Origin: DAITBA01 sp036824005
GTDB lineage: Bacteria > Pseudomonadota > Gammaproteobacteria > Burkholderiales > Rhodocyclaceae
Direction: 5' to 3'
Assembly (NCBI GenBank): GCA_036824005.1
Contig: DAITBA010000011.1
Span: forward strand, 73,438-137,437
Length of the DNA: 64,000 nucleotides
Under the pieces are notes generated by a model. It made no database searches and was not told where the DNA came from. It saw only the letters and a program-made list of their open reading frames with translations. The translations under genes and the position numbers were made by a program. The first letter of the stretch is position 1, and every line of letters starts with the position of its first letter. Below, piece after piece: positions 8,906 to 18,319 of the stretch.

Positions 8906-9534
8906 CCCGCGGCGCTCGCCGGTCTACGCTGCTGGATCGTGATCCAGTCGATGACGCAATCGGCTTTGAGCCGAGGCCCAATTGCCGCAACGTTGGCCGG
9001 CGTCTCGCCACCCGGGAATGCGAGACGCTCGATGACGCAGTTGCGCGGACGCAGGAAGCCGTGGGCACTACCACGCAAATCGCCGATGAAGCCGAGCAGA
9101 TCCCCTTCGTGCAGCAGTTGCATTTGTAAGCGCATCGCGCTGGATCGGAATTCGTAGTCGCCGTCGGATCGCGGTAGCAGGTCGGGGTCGATGGCTTGCT
9201 GGGGCGCGATCTCGAATTGCAGGTCGTAAAGCTTGCGCGCCGCCTTGATTTGACGCATCTGCTCGAGCCACTCCAGTCGCCGTTCGCCGCCGATGGTTCC
9301 GTGTTCGACCAGCGCAGTGAAGCGCTCGGCGTGGGTTTGGGCGTAGCGTGCATCCTCGGCGGTGCGCGCGAGCCGGGCGTGGATATCGGCCTGCTGCGCG
9401 AGCGCCTGCCGGTGAGCCTGCCGCTCGGCCTCAAGCATGTCACGGCTGGCCAGGACGGCGCCGGCCCCGGCGAGTACCATGCACGCCGCCGCGCACACGC
9501 TCCATCGGATGTGCCTGATATCGTCCTTCACCAT
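8902..9534 (-). CDS. PilO/MshJ-like inner-membrane alignment protein
   Basis: 210 residues: a short cytoplasmic N-terminus, one membrane helix (about residues 11-30), a long charged helical region (residues 33-95, likely coiled coil), then a mixed alpha/beta domain. This is the architecture of PilO/GspM/MshJ proteins, which pair with PilN-like partners and connect the cytoplasmic motor to the periplasm. It follows the PilM/PilN-like fusion by 10 nt and overlaps the next gene by 4 nt. Assignment is by architecture and position; the sequence itself is poorly conserved in this family. Confidence 0.7.
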   Translation of the reverse strand: MVKDDIRHIRWSVCAAACMVLAGAGAVLASRDMLEAERQAHRQALAQQADIHARLARTAEDARYAQTHAERFTALVEHGTIGGERRLEWLEQMRQIKAARKLYDLQFEIAPQQAIDPDLLPRSDGDYEFRSSAMRLQMQLLHEGDLLGFIGDLRGSAHGFLRPRNCVIERLAFPGGETPANVAAIGPRLKADCVIDWITIQQRRPASAAG

Positions 9535-9544
9535 TGCCGGGCGC

Positions 9545-11080
9545 TCATTCCTTGTGACTCACGCGCAGGGTGAAACGTGCCTCGTCCCGGCCCGTCGCGG
9601 TGTTGCTTCCTCCCCGCAGGAATTTCCCCGGCTCGGAATCGAAGGGCAGGCGTAGCACGGTGACTTGCAGCGTCGGGTCTCGCCGCAGCGCGGCGACGAA
9701 AGCGTTGATGATGTCGAGGGCGGCGCGTGGATCGCCCGACGGCGCCGGCAGCACGGCATTGACGACCGCTACGCTATACATGTCTTTGTGTTCGTCGCCC
9801 GTGCCCGCGGGCGCCGACGCCGCCGCCAGACCGCCTTCGGCCTGGCTCGTCAGCAACCAATCGATACGCTCGATCTCGACCGCCGGTGACTGGTCCATGG
9901 CCGCGGCGACGCGCCGCAGCAGCACGTCCATGGGCGCTGAACGCTTTTCCAGCGACTCGTAGCGCGCGAGCACCGCACGCAGGGTGTCGAGACTGGCCGG
10001 CGTCGCCGGCAGTGCCTGGATCATGGCCCGGTGGCGCTGGGCATCGGCGTCCGTCTGTGCCTGAGCCTTGGCCGTTTCGCCTCGCAGGCCGATGAGTTCG
10101 TAGGCCTGTCCCGCTGCGAATAGAAGACATGCCAGCAGCACGACGGCCGCGCTTCCGACGACGGCAAACCGGGTTTCCCAGAGGCGGTAGTAGCGTCGCT
10201 CCGCCGCGCCGGCAAACTGCACTCGCGGCGGGTCGCGCATGAGCAATTGCAGGAACAGTTCGTCGCCGGATGGCTGCGACGAGGCGATTTTGACCCCGCA
10301 GGCGCGAGCGGCGGCGTGAAGGTCGATCAACTCGAAGCGCAGCTCCTCGGTATTCGGACACGCTGCGGCGAGCGCATCATGGTGCGCGGCCGGTGCCAAC
10401 ACGAGCACCGGTATGGTCGTGCCCCGCGGGATCAGGCGTTGTCCCACGAGGTACTGGTAGGTCTTCGCGGACTCGACGGCGCTGAGCAATGCCGTCTCCC
10501 GCACGCCGAGCCCCTGAAGCGGACTCAGCCGACTGAACCGCAGGTTTTCCTGCTCGAAATAACTTTGGCGCAACCCGGCACGATCGAGACTGACCAGCAG
10601 GCAGCGATCGAGCCCGCGAGCGAGCTTGCGCACGAGAGCGGCGCTGACGACGGGTAACGAGTAGAGACCCGCCACGCGGGTTTGAGCGTTGCGCAGGCAA
10701 GCAAGCCAGGGTTCGAACATCTCCGGGCGTGTCAGTGCCGCAAACAGAACCCGCTCGTCGCGCCGCCCTGTTTGCTCGCGTCCCTGTGGCATCGCGGCCG
10801 CCAGGCGCGAGCCGTAAAAGTACTGCGCGAGCCTGCGTTCGAACAGTGCCTTGCGGTCCTTGCCTCGTACAAAGGGCACCGCGTCGCAGTGGAAACCTTC
10901 CTCCGCCACGTCGGCCATCACAAAAAACTGGCTGCGCGGGTATCGCCGCAGATAGTCGGCGAATGCCTCCGTCCCGCCGGCGGCAGCATCAAAGCATCCC
11001 TCCGGGCGAAGTTGTCCGCCCTGCCAAGCGTAGGCGGCAACCCGGTTGGCATCCACGTAGAGTAGTCGGCGCTGCGGCAT
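9545..11080 (-). CDS. MshI-like protein, PilM-like and PilN-like halves in one chain
   Basis: 511 residues. Residues 1-300 are soluble and look like an actin/FtsA-fold PilM/GspL-type domain (LLYVDANRVAAYAW at the start, LLVSLDRAGLRQSYF in the middle). A single membrane helix lies around residues 312-332 (VVGSAAVVLLACLLFAAG). The remaining 180 residues are a helical plus alpha/beta periplasmic part as in PilN/GspL. In canonical type IVa pili these are two proteins; in MSHA and type II secretion systems similar fusions (MshI, GspL) are known. It would couple the ATPase to the periplasmic frame. The next gene, PilO-like, is its expected partner. Confidence 0.75.
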   Translation of the reverse strand: MPQRRLLYVDANRVAAYAWQGGQLRPEGCFDAAAGGTEAFADYLRRYPRSQFFVMADVAEEGFHCDAVPFVRGKDRKALFERRLAQYFYGSRLAAAMPQGREQTGRRDERVLFAALTRPEMFEPWLACLRNAQTRVAGLYSLPVVSAALVRKLARGLDRCLLVSLDRAGLRQSYFEQENLRFSRLSPLQGLGVRETALLSAVESAKTYQYLVGQRLIPRGTTIPVLVLAPAAHHDALAAACPNTEELRFELIDLHAAARACGVKIASSQPSGDELFLQLLMRDPPRVQFAGAAERRYYRLWETRFAVVGSAAVVLLACLLFAAGQAYELIGLRGETAKAQAQTDADAQRHRAMIQALPATPASLDTLRAVLARYESLEKRSAPMDVLLRRVAAAMDQSPAVEIERIDWLLTSQAEGGLAAASAPAGTGDEHKDMYSVAVVNAVLPAPSGDPRAALDIINAFVAALRRDPTLQVTVLRLPFDSEPGKFLRGGSNTATGRDEARFTLRVSHKE

Positions 11081-11096
11081 ATTGGGGCGGTAGCAA

Positions 11097-12299
11097 TCAG
11101 GTCTTCAGGCGCGTGATGACGTCGTATATCGGCCCCAGCACCGACAGCATCACCCAAAGCAGAAGCAAACCCAGGACGACGGTCAGCGCTGGCTCCACGA
11201 TCGCCTGGACCTTCGCAATCGACTCCTTGACGTCGCGGTTGTAGAAGTAACTGACATTGAGCAGCGCCGCGTCCAGGGCACCCGTGGTTTCGCCGACGCG
11301 CAGCATTCTGATCACGAGCGGCGGAAACAGGCCGACTTCCTGAAAGGCAATCGTCACCGCCTTGCCTTCGGAGATGGAATCGCCCACGCGCCCGAGACCG
11401 TCGCGTATAACGCTGTTGCCGACGATGTCCTGCGTCGTCCGTACCACCTCGATAATTGCAATGCCCGAGGCGTACATCATGGCGAAGACCGATGCGAACC
11501 GGGACAGGATGATCTTGCGCAGAATGGGTCCGAACAGGGGCAGGCGCAGCTTGATGCCGTCCAGGCGGTAGCGCCATTCCGAGCGGGTGCGCGCCAAGTG
11601 GCGCAGCGCGAGCGCGGCGGCGATCGGCGCAGCGAGGATGACGAACCAGTAGTGCACCAGCGCGTCGGACACGGCGATGAGCAGCCGCGTGTGTGCGGGA
11701 AGCGTCTGCCCCATGCTCCTGATAAAGGTGCTCATCTGCGGCACGACGTACAGCATCAGGAACAGCGTCACACCGAGGACAACGATGGCGACGATCGCCG
11801 GATAAGCGATCAGGCGCTTGGCATAGGACGCCAGCTCGTCCTCCCATTTCAGGGACTCGTTGATGCTTCTCAGGACGTCAGGAAGTTTTCCGGTGTGTTC
11901 GCCGGAACGCACGAGGTTGCACAGCACGGCGTTGAACACGCCCGGGTGTTCCATCATTGCCTGGGACAGGGGCCGACCACCTTCAATGCTTTCGATCACG
12001 CCGGCGACGACTTCTCGGAAGCGGGTCTGGTCGATGCTGTCGCGCAGGTCGGTCAGCGCATCATGTATCGGCACGCCGGCGCGGGTGAGTTGCTCCAGGT
12101 GAAAGAAGAAGTTGATCAACTCGCGGCGCGACGCCGGCGCGCCTTTGAACCAGCCGCCGTGGGCGAGCGGCGCGCCGTTGATGAAGTCCAGATTCATGCG
12201 CTTCAGGCGCGTCTCCAGGTCCACCGCGTTGATGGCGTTCATTTCACCCGCTACCGTGCGGCCGCGGATATCCATCGCCTTGTAGGAATACAGTGGCAT
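11097..12299 (-). CDS. mshG: MshG/PilC/GspF inner-membrane platform protein
   Basis: 400 residues, the standard family length. It has the N-terminal LYSYKAMDIRGRTVAGEM start and two repeated T2SSF domains (about residues 70-190 and 270-390), with membrane segments around 165-190, 215-235 and 370-395. This polytopic protein sits above the extension ATPase and helps pull pilin subunits out of the membrane. Lies 4 nt downstream of the ATPase gene and 16 nt before the PilM/N fusion. Assignment to the family is secure; the MSHA label over type IVa or type II secretion rests on operon content. Confidence 0.92.
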   Translation of the reverse strand: MPLYSYKAMDIRGRTVAGEMNAINAVDLETRLKRMNLDFINGAPLAHGGWFKGAPASRRELINFFFHLEQLTRAGVPIHDALTDLRDSIDQTRFREVVAGVIESIEGGRPLSQAMMEHPGVFNAVLCNLVRSGEHTGKLPDVLRSINESLKWEDELASYAKRLIAYPAIVAIVVLGVTLFLMLYVVPQMSTFIRSMGQTLPAHTRLLIAVSDALVHYWFVILAAPIAAALALRHLARTRSEWRYRLDGIKLRLPLFGPILRKIILSRFASVFAMMYASGIAIIEVVRTTQDIVGNSVIRDGLGRVGDSISEGKAVTIAFQEVGLFPPLVIRMLRVGETTGALDAALLNVSYFYNRDVKESIAKVQAIVEPALTVVLGLLLLWVMLSVLGPIYDVITRLKT

Positions 12300-12303
12300 T
12301 GCT

Positions 12304-14016
12304 TCAGGCCATTCTGTCGGTGAGGTCGACGACCCGGGCCAGTTCCTCTATGGATGTCGAGCCGTCCAGCACGCGTCGCAAACCGTCTTCGGCGAGCGAG
12401 CGGAACCCGCGGGATCTGGCGGCGTTCTTCATCTCGCGCATGGTTGCCCGTCGTGCCATAAGTTCGTCCAGGTCGGCATCCATGCGCAGCAGCTCCATGA
12501 TCGCCGCCCGGCCGCGATAGCCCTGGAACTCGCAGCGCGGGCAGCCTACCGGTCGGTAGAGCACCGGCGCGGTGCGCGCACCCGTCAGACCGAACAGGCG
12601 CAGTTCCGCGGATCCGACCGGGCGCGGCTGACGGCAGTGCGGGCAGAGCCGGCGCACCAGCCGTTGGGCGATGACGCCGATGATATTCCCGGCCATGATG
12701 TCCGGCAGCATGCCGATGTCGTGCAGGCGCGGCACGATGCCCAGCGCCGAGTTGGTGTGCAGCGTGGCGAACACCTGGTGGCCGGTCATGGCCGCGCGGA
12801 AAGCCATGGCCGCGGTGTCGGTGTCGCGGATCTCGCCCACGAGTATCACGTCCGGGTCTTGGCGCATCATCGAGCGCACGCCATCGGCGAAGTCGAGCTT
12901 GGAGGCTTCCGCGACCGAGGTCTGGCGAATCATCGCCAGCGGATATTCGACCGGGTCCTCGAGGGTCATGATGTTGATGCCCTCGGAGTTAATGTGATTG
13001 AGGATGGAATAGAGCGTCGTTGTCTTGCCGCTGCCGGTGGGCCCGGTGACCAGGATCATCCCCTCGGGACGCGCGATCATGAGCTTGAGCAGATCGAGCT
13101 GGGTTTGGTCCAGACCGAGTTGCTCCAGCGGGACGAGGCCCCTCTGGCGGTCGAGCACCCGCAGGACCAGGTTCTCGCCGTGGATCGTCGGTTGCACCGA
13201 GACGCGAAAGTCAATGGCGCGTCCGCTGATGTTGAGCGAAATGCGCCCGTCCTGCGGCGCCCGCGTTTCGGCGATGTTCAGCCCGCTCATCACCTTGATC
13301 CGCACCGCCATCGCCGGCCAGTAGGTCTTGTGCAGAGCGCGGATCTGGCGCAGGATTCCGTCGATGCGGTAGCGGATGCGCAGAAAGTTGTGTTCCGGCT
13401 CGAAGTGGATGTCGGAGGCCTCGCGCTTGACGGCATCGGTGAGCAGCGCATCGATGAGGCGCACGACCGGCTGGCTGTACTCGTCGCTGCCGGCGACGGC
13501 GAGGCTGCGATAGTCGATCTCTCCGGTTTCTATTTCGTGCAGGATGCCGTCGATCGACAGCTCGTGACCGTAATACTGGTCGATGGCGCGGGCGATCTCC
13601 GACTCACCGGCGATAAGGGTTTCGATCGCGACTTCGTCATGAACCAGCGCGCGCAGGCGGTCGAGAGCGACGACGTCGTTGACGTCCGCCAGCGCTACTG
13701 TCAGCCGGTGCGGATCTAGGCTGTAGTCCAGGGGCAGCAGCGCGTGGCGCTTGGCGATATCGCGCGGCACCAGTCTGAGCGCCGCCGGATCGACGGTCGC
13801 GCGCGACAGATCGACGCTCGTCTTGCCCAGGCTCTCGCCCAGCGCTTCGCGCAGGGTTGCCTCGGAGAGGAAGCCGAGCGAGACGAGAATGCGGCCGACC
13901 GGCTGATTCGACTTCAGCTGCTCGAGTAGGGCAATGCGCAGCTGGTCCTCGGAAATGACGCCTTGGCCGATGAGGATCTGGCCGAGGGGGCGGCGGATTG
14001 GCGTGCGTGCGTTCAT
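12304..14016 (-). CDS. mshE: MshE/PilB/GspE-type assembly ATPase
   Basis: 570 residues from ATG 14016; the open frame extends upstream, but that part overlaps the TPR gene and has no family features. An N-terminal MshEN/GspE-N domain (residues 5-160, PLGQILIGQGVISEDQL; in MshE of Vibrio this domain binds c-di-GMP) precedes the core. Walker A GPTGSGKTT starts near residue 325, the Asp box and Walker B (VILVGEIRD) near 388, and a zinc tetracysteine CPHC...CPRC near 457-494. It powers pilus extension in the cytoplasm. Two LxxxL-type repeats in the N-domain (LGQILIGQG, VGRILVSLG) make c-di-GMP control plausible. Confidence 0.93.
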   Translation of the reverse strand: MNARTPIRRPLGQILIGQGVISEDQLRIALLEQLKSNQPVGRILVSLGFLSEATLREALGESLGKTSVDLSRATVDPAALRLVPRDIAKRHALLPLDYSLDPHRLTVALADVNDVVALDRLRALVHDEVAIETLIAGESEIARAIDQYYGHELSIDGILHEIETGEIDYRSLAVAGSDEYSQPVVRLIDALLTDAVKREASDIHFEPEHNFLRIRYRIDGILRQIRALHKTYWPAMAVRIKVMSGLNIAETRAPQDGRISLNISGRAIDFRVSVQPTIHGENLVLRVLDRQRGLVPLEQLGLDQTQLDLLKLMIARPEGMILVTGPTGSGKTTTLYSILNHINSEGINIMTLEDPVEYPLAMIRQTSVAEASKLDFADGVRSMMRQDPDVILVGEIRDTDTAAMAFRAAMTGHQVFATLHTNSALGIVPRLHDIGMLPDIMAGNIIGVIAQRLVRRLCPHCRQPRPVGSAELRLFGLTGARTAPVLYRPVGCPRCEFQGYRGRAAIMELLRMDADLDELMARRATMREMKNAARSRGFRSLAEDGLRRVLDGSTSIEELARVVDLTDRMA

Positions 14017-14047
14017 CGGCCTGAACTTCGGCGGGCCTCGCGGTGTG

Positions 14048-15340
14048 TCATCGCCGCAACTCGTCGATCCGCGCTGCGACGTGCTCCCGGTCGAAGCTGC
14101 CTGCGCGGGCGTCTGTGGCGGCCAAGGCCTTTTCGTAATACTGCAGCGCCAGGTTCGCCTGCCGGAGCTGGTCGAGGCTGACCGCGAGATTGAACAGATA
14201 GTCCGGGTTGGCGGAATCGCCCACCCAGGCGCGGAAGTACGCTTGCTGGGCCTCGGCCCAGCGGCCATGGCGCGCATAGTAGTTGCCGAGGCTGAAATTG
14301 AGAAATGGTGAGTCAGGCTGGCTGGCGAGCAGCGACTTGAACCGGCTCTCGGAGTGCTCGGAATCCGCGGTGCCTTTCAGGTCGAGCAGACCTGCCTGCG
14401 CCAGATTGTCCTTCGGGTCAGCTTCAAGCGCGCGCAGATAGTAGTCCTCGGCACTGTCGGTGCGGCCTTCGCGCAGGGCGACCGCAGCCAGGCCATGTAG
14501 CGCGTCGCTGTTGCGCGGTTCGCTCGTCAGCACCCGCTCGTAGGCGCTGCGCGCAGCGGCCAGATCGCCGCCCTGAAAGGCTAGGTACGCGGCCATGACG
14601 CTCGGATTGACGCGGGCCGGCATGGCGCCGCCGCGCACCGGCGGTACAGCCTCGGTAGCGTTCGCCGGCGCCTCGGTGCTTAGCCGGGCGCTCAGGGACT
14701 CGGCGCTACTCGGCTGCGGCGAGGACGGTTTGTCGCGCCTGCTGCTTTCCTCTTGCGTGGCGGCAATCGCGGGTTTGGTGGCGGCCGCGGGTCGGCTGGC
14801 TGCGGCGCCAGCTGCCTGGGGTGGCTGCGATCGGGGTGACGCGGCGGCAGAAACGACCGGCGCCGACGGCAGTGCGGCCAGTACGTCGGGGGAAGGTCGG
14901 GCCGCGTCAAGCGCCGGCTGCAGCGCCAGTCCGGGCGCGATGTTGCCTGCGGACTGTTGGGCTTGCAACCAGACATAGACGGCGGCGCCGACAATGGCGA
15001 TCGCGGACGCCGCGCCAAGTGCGAAGTAGCGAAACATCAGCGTGCGGTCATCATGGCCCAGTGCCACCGCGCTCTTGCCTGCTGCAACTCCGGACATGGC
15101 CTGCGCGCCGCCTGCCCCAGGTGCGGTAACGCCGGGCGGGCTGCCGTTGGCCAGTCGCGCCAGTTGATCAATACCCGAAACGACGTCGCGACTGCGGGGC
15201 TGCGGCAACGGCGTGCCCTCCAAGGTCGCGGCGCCGGGCTCGATGCTCCGCGGCGCTTCTTCGCCTGTTACCGTGCCTGGTTCGATGCGGCGGCGCCTGG
15301 GCTCCGTTCTTTTCAGCACGTCCTCCAGCAGGCTCATCAT
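14048..15340 (-). CDS. MshN-like membrane protein with TPR repeats
   Basis: 430 residues: a cytoplasmic N-terminus (SLLEDVLKRTEPRRRR), a single membrane helix at about residues 103-122, a Pro/Ala-rich spacer to about 235, then tetratricopeptide repeats to the C-terminus (repeats such as AYLAFQGGDLAAARSAYERV and ALREGRTDSAEDYYLRALEA). This is the architecture of MshN and of TPR proteins that couple secretin and pilus frame. Its first ATG overlaps the secretin stop codon (ATGATGA), so the two genes are translationally coupled. No MshM-type AAA gene lies between them, unlike in Vibrio. Confidence 0.8.
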   Translation of the reverse strand: MMSLLEDVLKRTEPRRRRIEPGTVTGEEAPRSIEPGAATLEGTPLPQPRSRDVVSGIDQLARLANGSPPGVTAPGAGGAQAMSGVAAGKSAVALGHDDRTLMFRYFALGAASAIAIVGAAVYVWLQAQQSAGNIAPGLALQPALDAARPSPDVLAALPSAPVVSAAASPRSQPPQAAGAAASRPAAATKPAIAATQEESSRRDKPSSPQPSSAESLSARLSTEAPANATEAVPPVRGGAMPARVNPSVMAAYLAFQGGDLAAARSAYERVLTSEPRNSDALHGLAAVALREGRTDSAEDYYLRALEADPKDNLAQAGLLDLKGTADSEHSESRFKSLLASQPDSPFLNFSLGNYYARHGRWAEAQQAYFRAWVGDSANPDYLFNLAVSLDQLRQANLALQYYEKALAATDARAGSFDREHVAARIDELRR

Positions 15341-17238
15341 TTGTCTCCGCCGAGGCTGAGTTCCTGCCGCTGCGGCCCGCGGTTATGTTCGAAGAAGTCC
15401 TTGCCCGGCAGGTGGTCGCGCAAACTGCGGTAGTCGCCGCTCAGGCTGGCATCGCGCACGATCACCGGGCGCAGGAAGATCACCAGTTCGGTCTTTGAGT
15501 TCGTATCGTTGCGGTGGGTGAAGAAGCCGCCGATGCCGGGCAGCTTCGACAGTCCCGGCACCGCATCGTCGCGGTAGTTGATGCGGTCTTCCATCAGTCC
15601 GCCCATGACGGCGATGTCGCCGTTTTGCACGCGTAGCACCGACTCCATCTCCCGCGTCTGAATCTCCGGCACCTCGTTCGGGATCGTGGCGGGGATGTTC
15701 GGATTCGGATCGCGTTTGACCCCGGTCACGCGCGAGATGGTGGGGCGCACATTGAGCAGCACGGTGTCGGCGTCGGAGATCTGCGGTGTCACGCTCATGA
15801 CTAGGCCGACAGACACCGAGTGCGGTGTCGTTGTCACCGTTGTCTGTGACGGCCCGGTTGCCGACGTCGTGGTGTTGGCCTGGACGTGGAAGTAGACAAT
15901 GTTGTCCACCACCTTGAGCAGCGCCGTCTGGTTGTTGAGCACGGACAGCTTGGGACTGGACAGCACCTTCACCGTGCCGAAGGCATCGAGCAGGGAGATC
16001 GTCGCCGCCAGATTGCCGACGCGCGACGTCGGGTTGTTGTAGGAAAGCACGAGCAGGCTCTGGCCGACACCCGACGGAATGCCGCCGGCGGAGGGCGCCT
16101 GGGAGAGGGAAAAACCCTTGCCGCCGAGCGGCAGCGCGGACCAGTTGATGCCCTGCTGGTGGTTATTGTTGAGCGCGACCTCGACGATCGTCGTCTCGAT
16201 CAGCACTTGGCGCCTGGCGCTTGCCGCCACCTGGTCGAGGAACTCCTGAACCTTTTCATGCTGGCGCGAAGTGGCACGCACGACGACGACGCCGGTTTCC
16301 GGGTTCATGATCACCGAGGCGGCTTCGCGAAACGTGGTGCGTTTGACCACGGTCGTGCCGGTGTTGTGCAGGACGGCGGCATTCGGGCTGGCGGCAATGG
16401 ACGGCGCCGTGGCGCCCCCGCGCGTGCCCGATGGCGCGGGCGGCACGCCTGTTCCGGTGGTGCTTTGGGAGTCGGCCCGTTCGACGGTCGTCTCACTCGA
16501 TCCTTCGGGCAGGATCTTGTCTGTCTCCCGAAGGATGTCTTTGATGTTCTTCTCCAGTGACTCCCAGAAGCGGTTGCGCGCGGTGTTCTTCACCTCGGTC
16601 GTCGAGCTGTTGCTGGCGCCGACTGCCCCGCCTGTGGCGGCACCGGCAGGCCCGGAACCGGCGGACGTGATCTGGGTATTGATTGCCACCGCGCCGCTGA
16701 CGTCGCGCGACATGTTTACGTAGTCCACCTTGTACGTGCGCAGGAACGGTGAGTCGGGCATGACGACGAGATTTGGGCCGTCGAGCTCGAAGCGCATGTC
16801 CACCTGCTTGGCGACACGGGAGAGTATCTGTGGCAGCGTCTGGTCGATTGCGTTCAGCGTCACCGTGCCCGAGATGCCCGGGTGGATGTCCACGTTGACC
16901 TTGGCATCGCGGGCAAGCGCAAACAAAAGGTCCTGTACGCGCACGTTGTTCACCACGACGCTGTAGGACTCCGCCTTTATCGCCGGGCGAGGCGGCGGAA
17001 GGGTGGGACTCTGCAGCACGGGCCTGGGAATGCGCGGGGCGCCCGCAGCCTCGGCGCTGTCCGCCATTACGTGCCCGCCGGACGGCTTGGGAGCGGGCAC
17101 CGTGGTGCAACCTGCTGTTAGCGCAAGCAAGACCGGGATCGCGACTATCGCGCGGCGCGTAAGGCCCGCGGCGGGCGCCGTTGCCGCGGCGGCTAACCGG
17201 CCCGGACGCGGCGGGCGGACATCGCAAGTCAACTGCAT
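15337..17238 (-). CDS. mshL: MshL-type secretin (outer-membrane pilus pore)
   Basis: 633 residues. The ATG at 17238 gives a lipoprotein signal that ends in LLALTAGC; an upstream ATG at 17319 is possible but would add residues before the signal. An N-terminal STN/secretin domain (about residues 90-150, VNNVRVQDLLFALARDAK) is followed by an N1-like region, a Ser/Thr/Gly-rich stretch and the C-terminal secretin barrel domain (about 390-620, with VLSSPKLSVLNNQTALLKVV and VPGLSKLPGIGGFF). It forms the outer-membrane channel for the pilus. First gene of the operon; the promoter must lie in the 268 bp shared with mlaF. Confidence 0.92.
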   Translation of the reverse strand: MQLTCDVRPPRPGRLAAAATAPAAGLTRRAIVAIPVLLALTAGCTTVPAPKPSGGHVMADSAEAAGAPRIPRPVLQSPTLPPPRPAIKAESYSVVVNNVRVQDLLFALARDAKVNVDIHPGISGTVTLNAIDQTLPQILSRVAKQVDMRFELDGPNLVVMPDSPFLRTYKVDYVNMSRDVSGAVAINTQITSAGSGPAGAATGGAVGASNSSTTEVKNTARNRFWESLEKNIKDILRETDKILPEGSSETTVERADSQSTTGTGVPPAPSGTRGGATAPSIAASPNAAVLHNTGTTVVKRTTFREAASVIMNPETGVVVVRATSRQHEKVQEFLDQVAASARRQVLIETTIVEVALNNNHQQGINWSALPLGGKGFSLSQAPSAGGIPSGVGQSLLVLSYNNPTSRVGNLAATISLLDAFGTVKVLSSPKLSVLNNQTALLKVVDNIVYFHVQANTTTSATGPSQTTVTTTPHSVSVGLVMSVTPQISDADTVLLNVRPTISRVTGVKRDPNPNIPATIPNEVPEIQTREMESVLRVQNGDIAVMGGLMEDRINYRDDAVPGLSKLPGIGGFFTHRNDTNSKTELVIFLRPVIVRDASLSGDYRSLRDHLPGKDFFEHNRGPQRQELSLGGDK

Positions 17239-17462
17239 GATTCGGCTCACAAAATGTGCAGACGGTGGGGTTGCCGCAAAATGGCCAACCAAGATATTTT
17301 CGGCACGCGAGGCGGACAACTTAACGGCAACGGCGTGGGAAAGTTGATGCCGTATTCATGTCGCGGTGGTTACGCTGCGGGACCGGACCTGGCCCGTCGC
17401 GCCCGCCATCAAGGCCGCTTTGCGCGCGCCCGCATCGACTCGCCAGGGTGCCACCCCCGGTG

Positions 17463-17471
17463 TGCTAAAAT
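17463..17471 (+). promoter_or_regulatory. Putative extended -10 promoter of the mla operon
   Basis: TGCTAAAAT at 17463-17471 matches the extended -10 pattern TGnTAAAAT. It stands about 36 bp upstream of the mlaF start. No good -35 is visible at the right spacing, which an extended -10 can tolerate. The rest of the 268 bp between mshL and mlaF shows no other gene. Confidence 0.4.
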
Positions 17472-17506
17472 CTGCCGTTTTTTGAATCCATACAAAGGGT
17501 TTGCGC

Positions 17507-18319
17507 GTGTCGGGCGAGAATCTCGTCGAAATCTATGACGTGAGCTATGGCTACGATCCCCGCCGGCTCGTCCTGACCGGGATCACCATGACGATCCCGC
17601 GCGGCAAAGTCGTCGCCATCATGGGCGGCAGTGGCTGCGGCAAGACTACGACCCTGCGTCTGATCGGCGGGCAGATCAAACCCACGAGCGGCGAGGTGCG
17701 GGTCGCTGGGCGCACCGTGCATGATCTGAGCCGGGACGAGTTGTATGAGCTGCGCCGGCGCATGGGTATGCTGTTCCAGTTCGGCGCGCTGTTTACCGAC
17801 ATGTCGGTGTTCGACAACGTGGCGTTCCAGATTCGGGAACACACCGACCTGCCCGAGGAATTGATCCACGACCTGGTGTTGATGAAGTTGAATGCAGTCG
17901 GCCTGCGGGGTGCCCACAATCTGATGCCATCCGAGTTGTCCGGCGGCATGGCGCGGCGCGTGGCGCTGGCGCGGGCGATCGCGCTGGACCCGATGCTGAT
18001 CATGTACGACGAGCCGTTCGCAGGGCTCGATCCGATCTCGCTGGGCGTCGTCGGGCAGCTCATCCGCAAGCTCAACGATGCCCTCGGCGCCAGCTCGATC
18101 GTCGTCACCCACGACATCCAGGAATCGCTGCTGATCGTCGATTACATCTACTTCGTCTCGGAAGGCAAGATCGTCGCCGAGGGCACCCCGGCGCAGATCC
18201 GCGCATCGAAAGACCCGTGGGTGCATCAGTTCGTCTGGGCCGAGGCGGACGGGCCGGTGCCTTTTCACTATCCCGCCACTCCCTACCGCGAGCAGGTACT
18301 GGGAGCGGGCCATGCTTGA
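17507..18319 (+). CDS. mlaF: MlaF, ATPase of the phospholipid transport system
   Basis: 270 residues. I prefer GTG 17507 because AAAGGG ends 7 nt upstream; the in-frame TTG at 17501 is too close to it. Walker A is GGSGCGKTT, the signature is LSGGMARRVALARA and Walker B is LIMYDEPFAGLDP, with the C-terminal extension typical of MlaF (VHQFVWAEADG). With MlaE, MlaD and MlaB it forms the inner-membrane complex that moves phospholipids between inner and outer membranes together with MlaC and MlaA, preserving outer-membrane asymmetry. Overlaps mlaE by 8 nt. Confidence 0.95.
   Translation: MSGENLVEIYDVSYGYDPRRLVLTGITMTIPRGKVVAIMGGSGCGKTTTLRLIGGQIKPTSGEVRVAGRTVHDLSRDELYELRRRMGMLFQFGALFTDMSVFDNVAFQIREHTDLPEELIHDLVLMKLNAVGLRGAHNLMPSELSGGMARRVALARAIALDPMLIMYDEPFAGLDPISLGVVGQLIRKLNDALGASSIVVTHDIQESLLIVDYIYFVSEGKIVAEGTPAQIRASKDPWVHQFVWAEADGPVPFHYPATPYREQVLGAGHA

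Noticed and set aside
12637..13719. 360-residue plus-strand frame antisense to mshE
   Set aside because: Antisense to a gene with Walker and zinc motifs; no family features.
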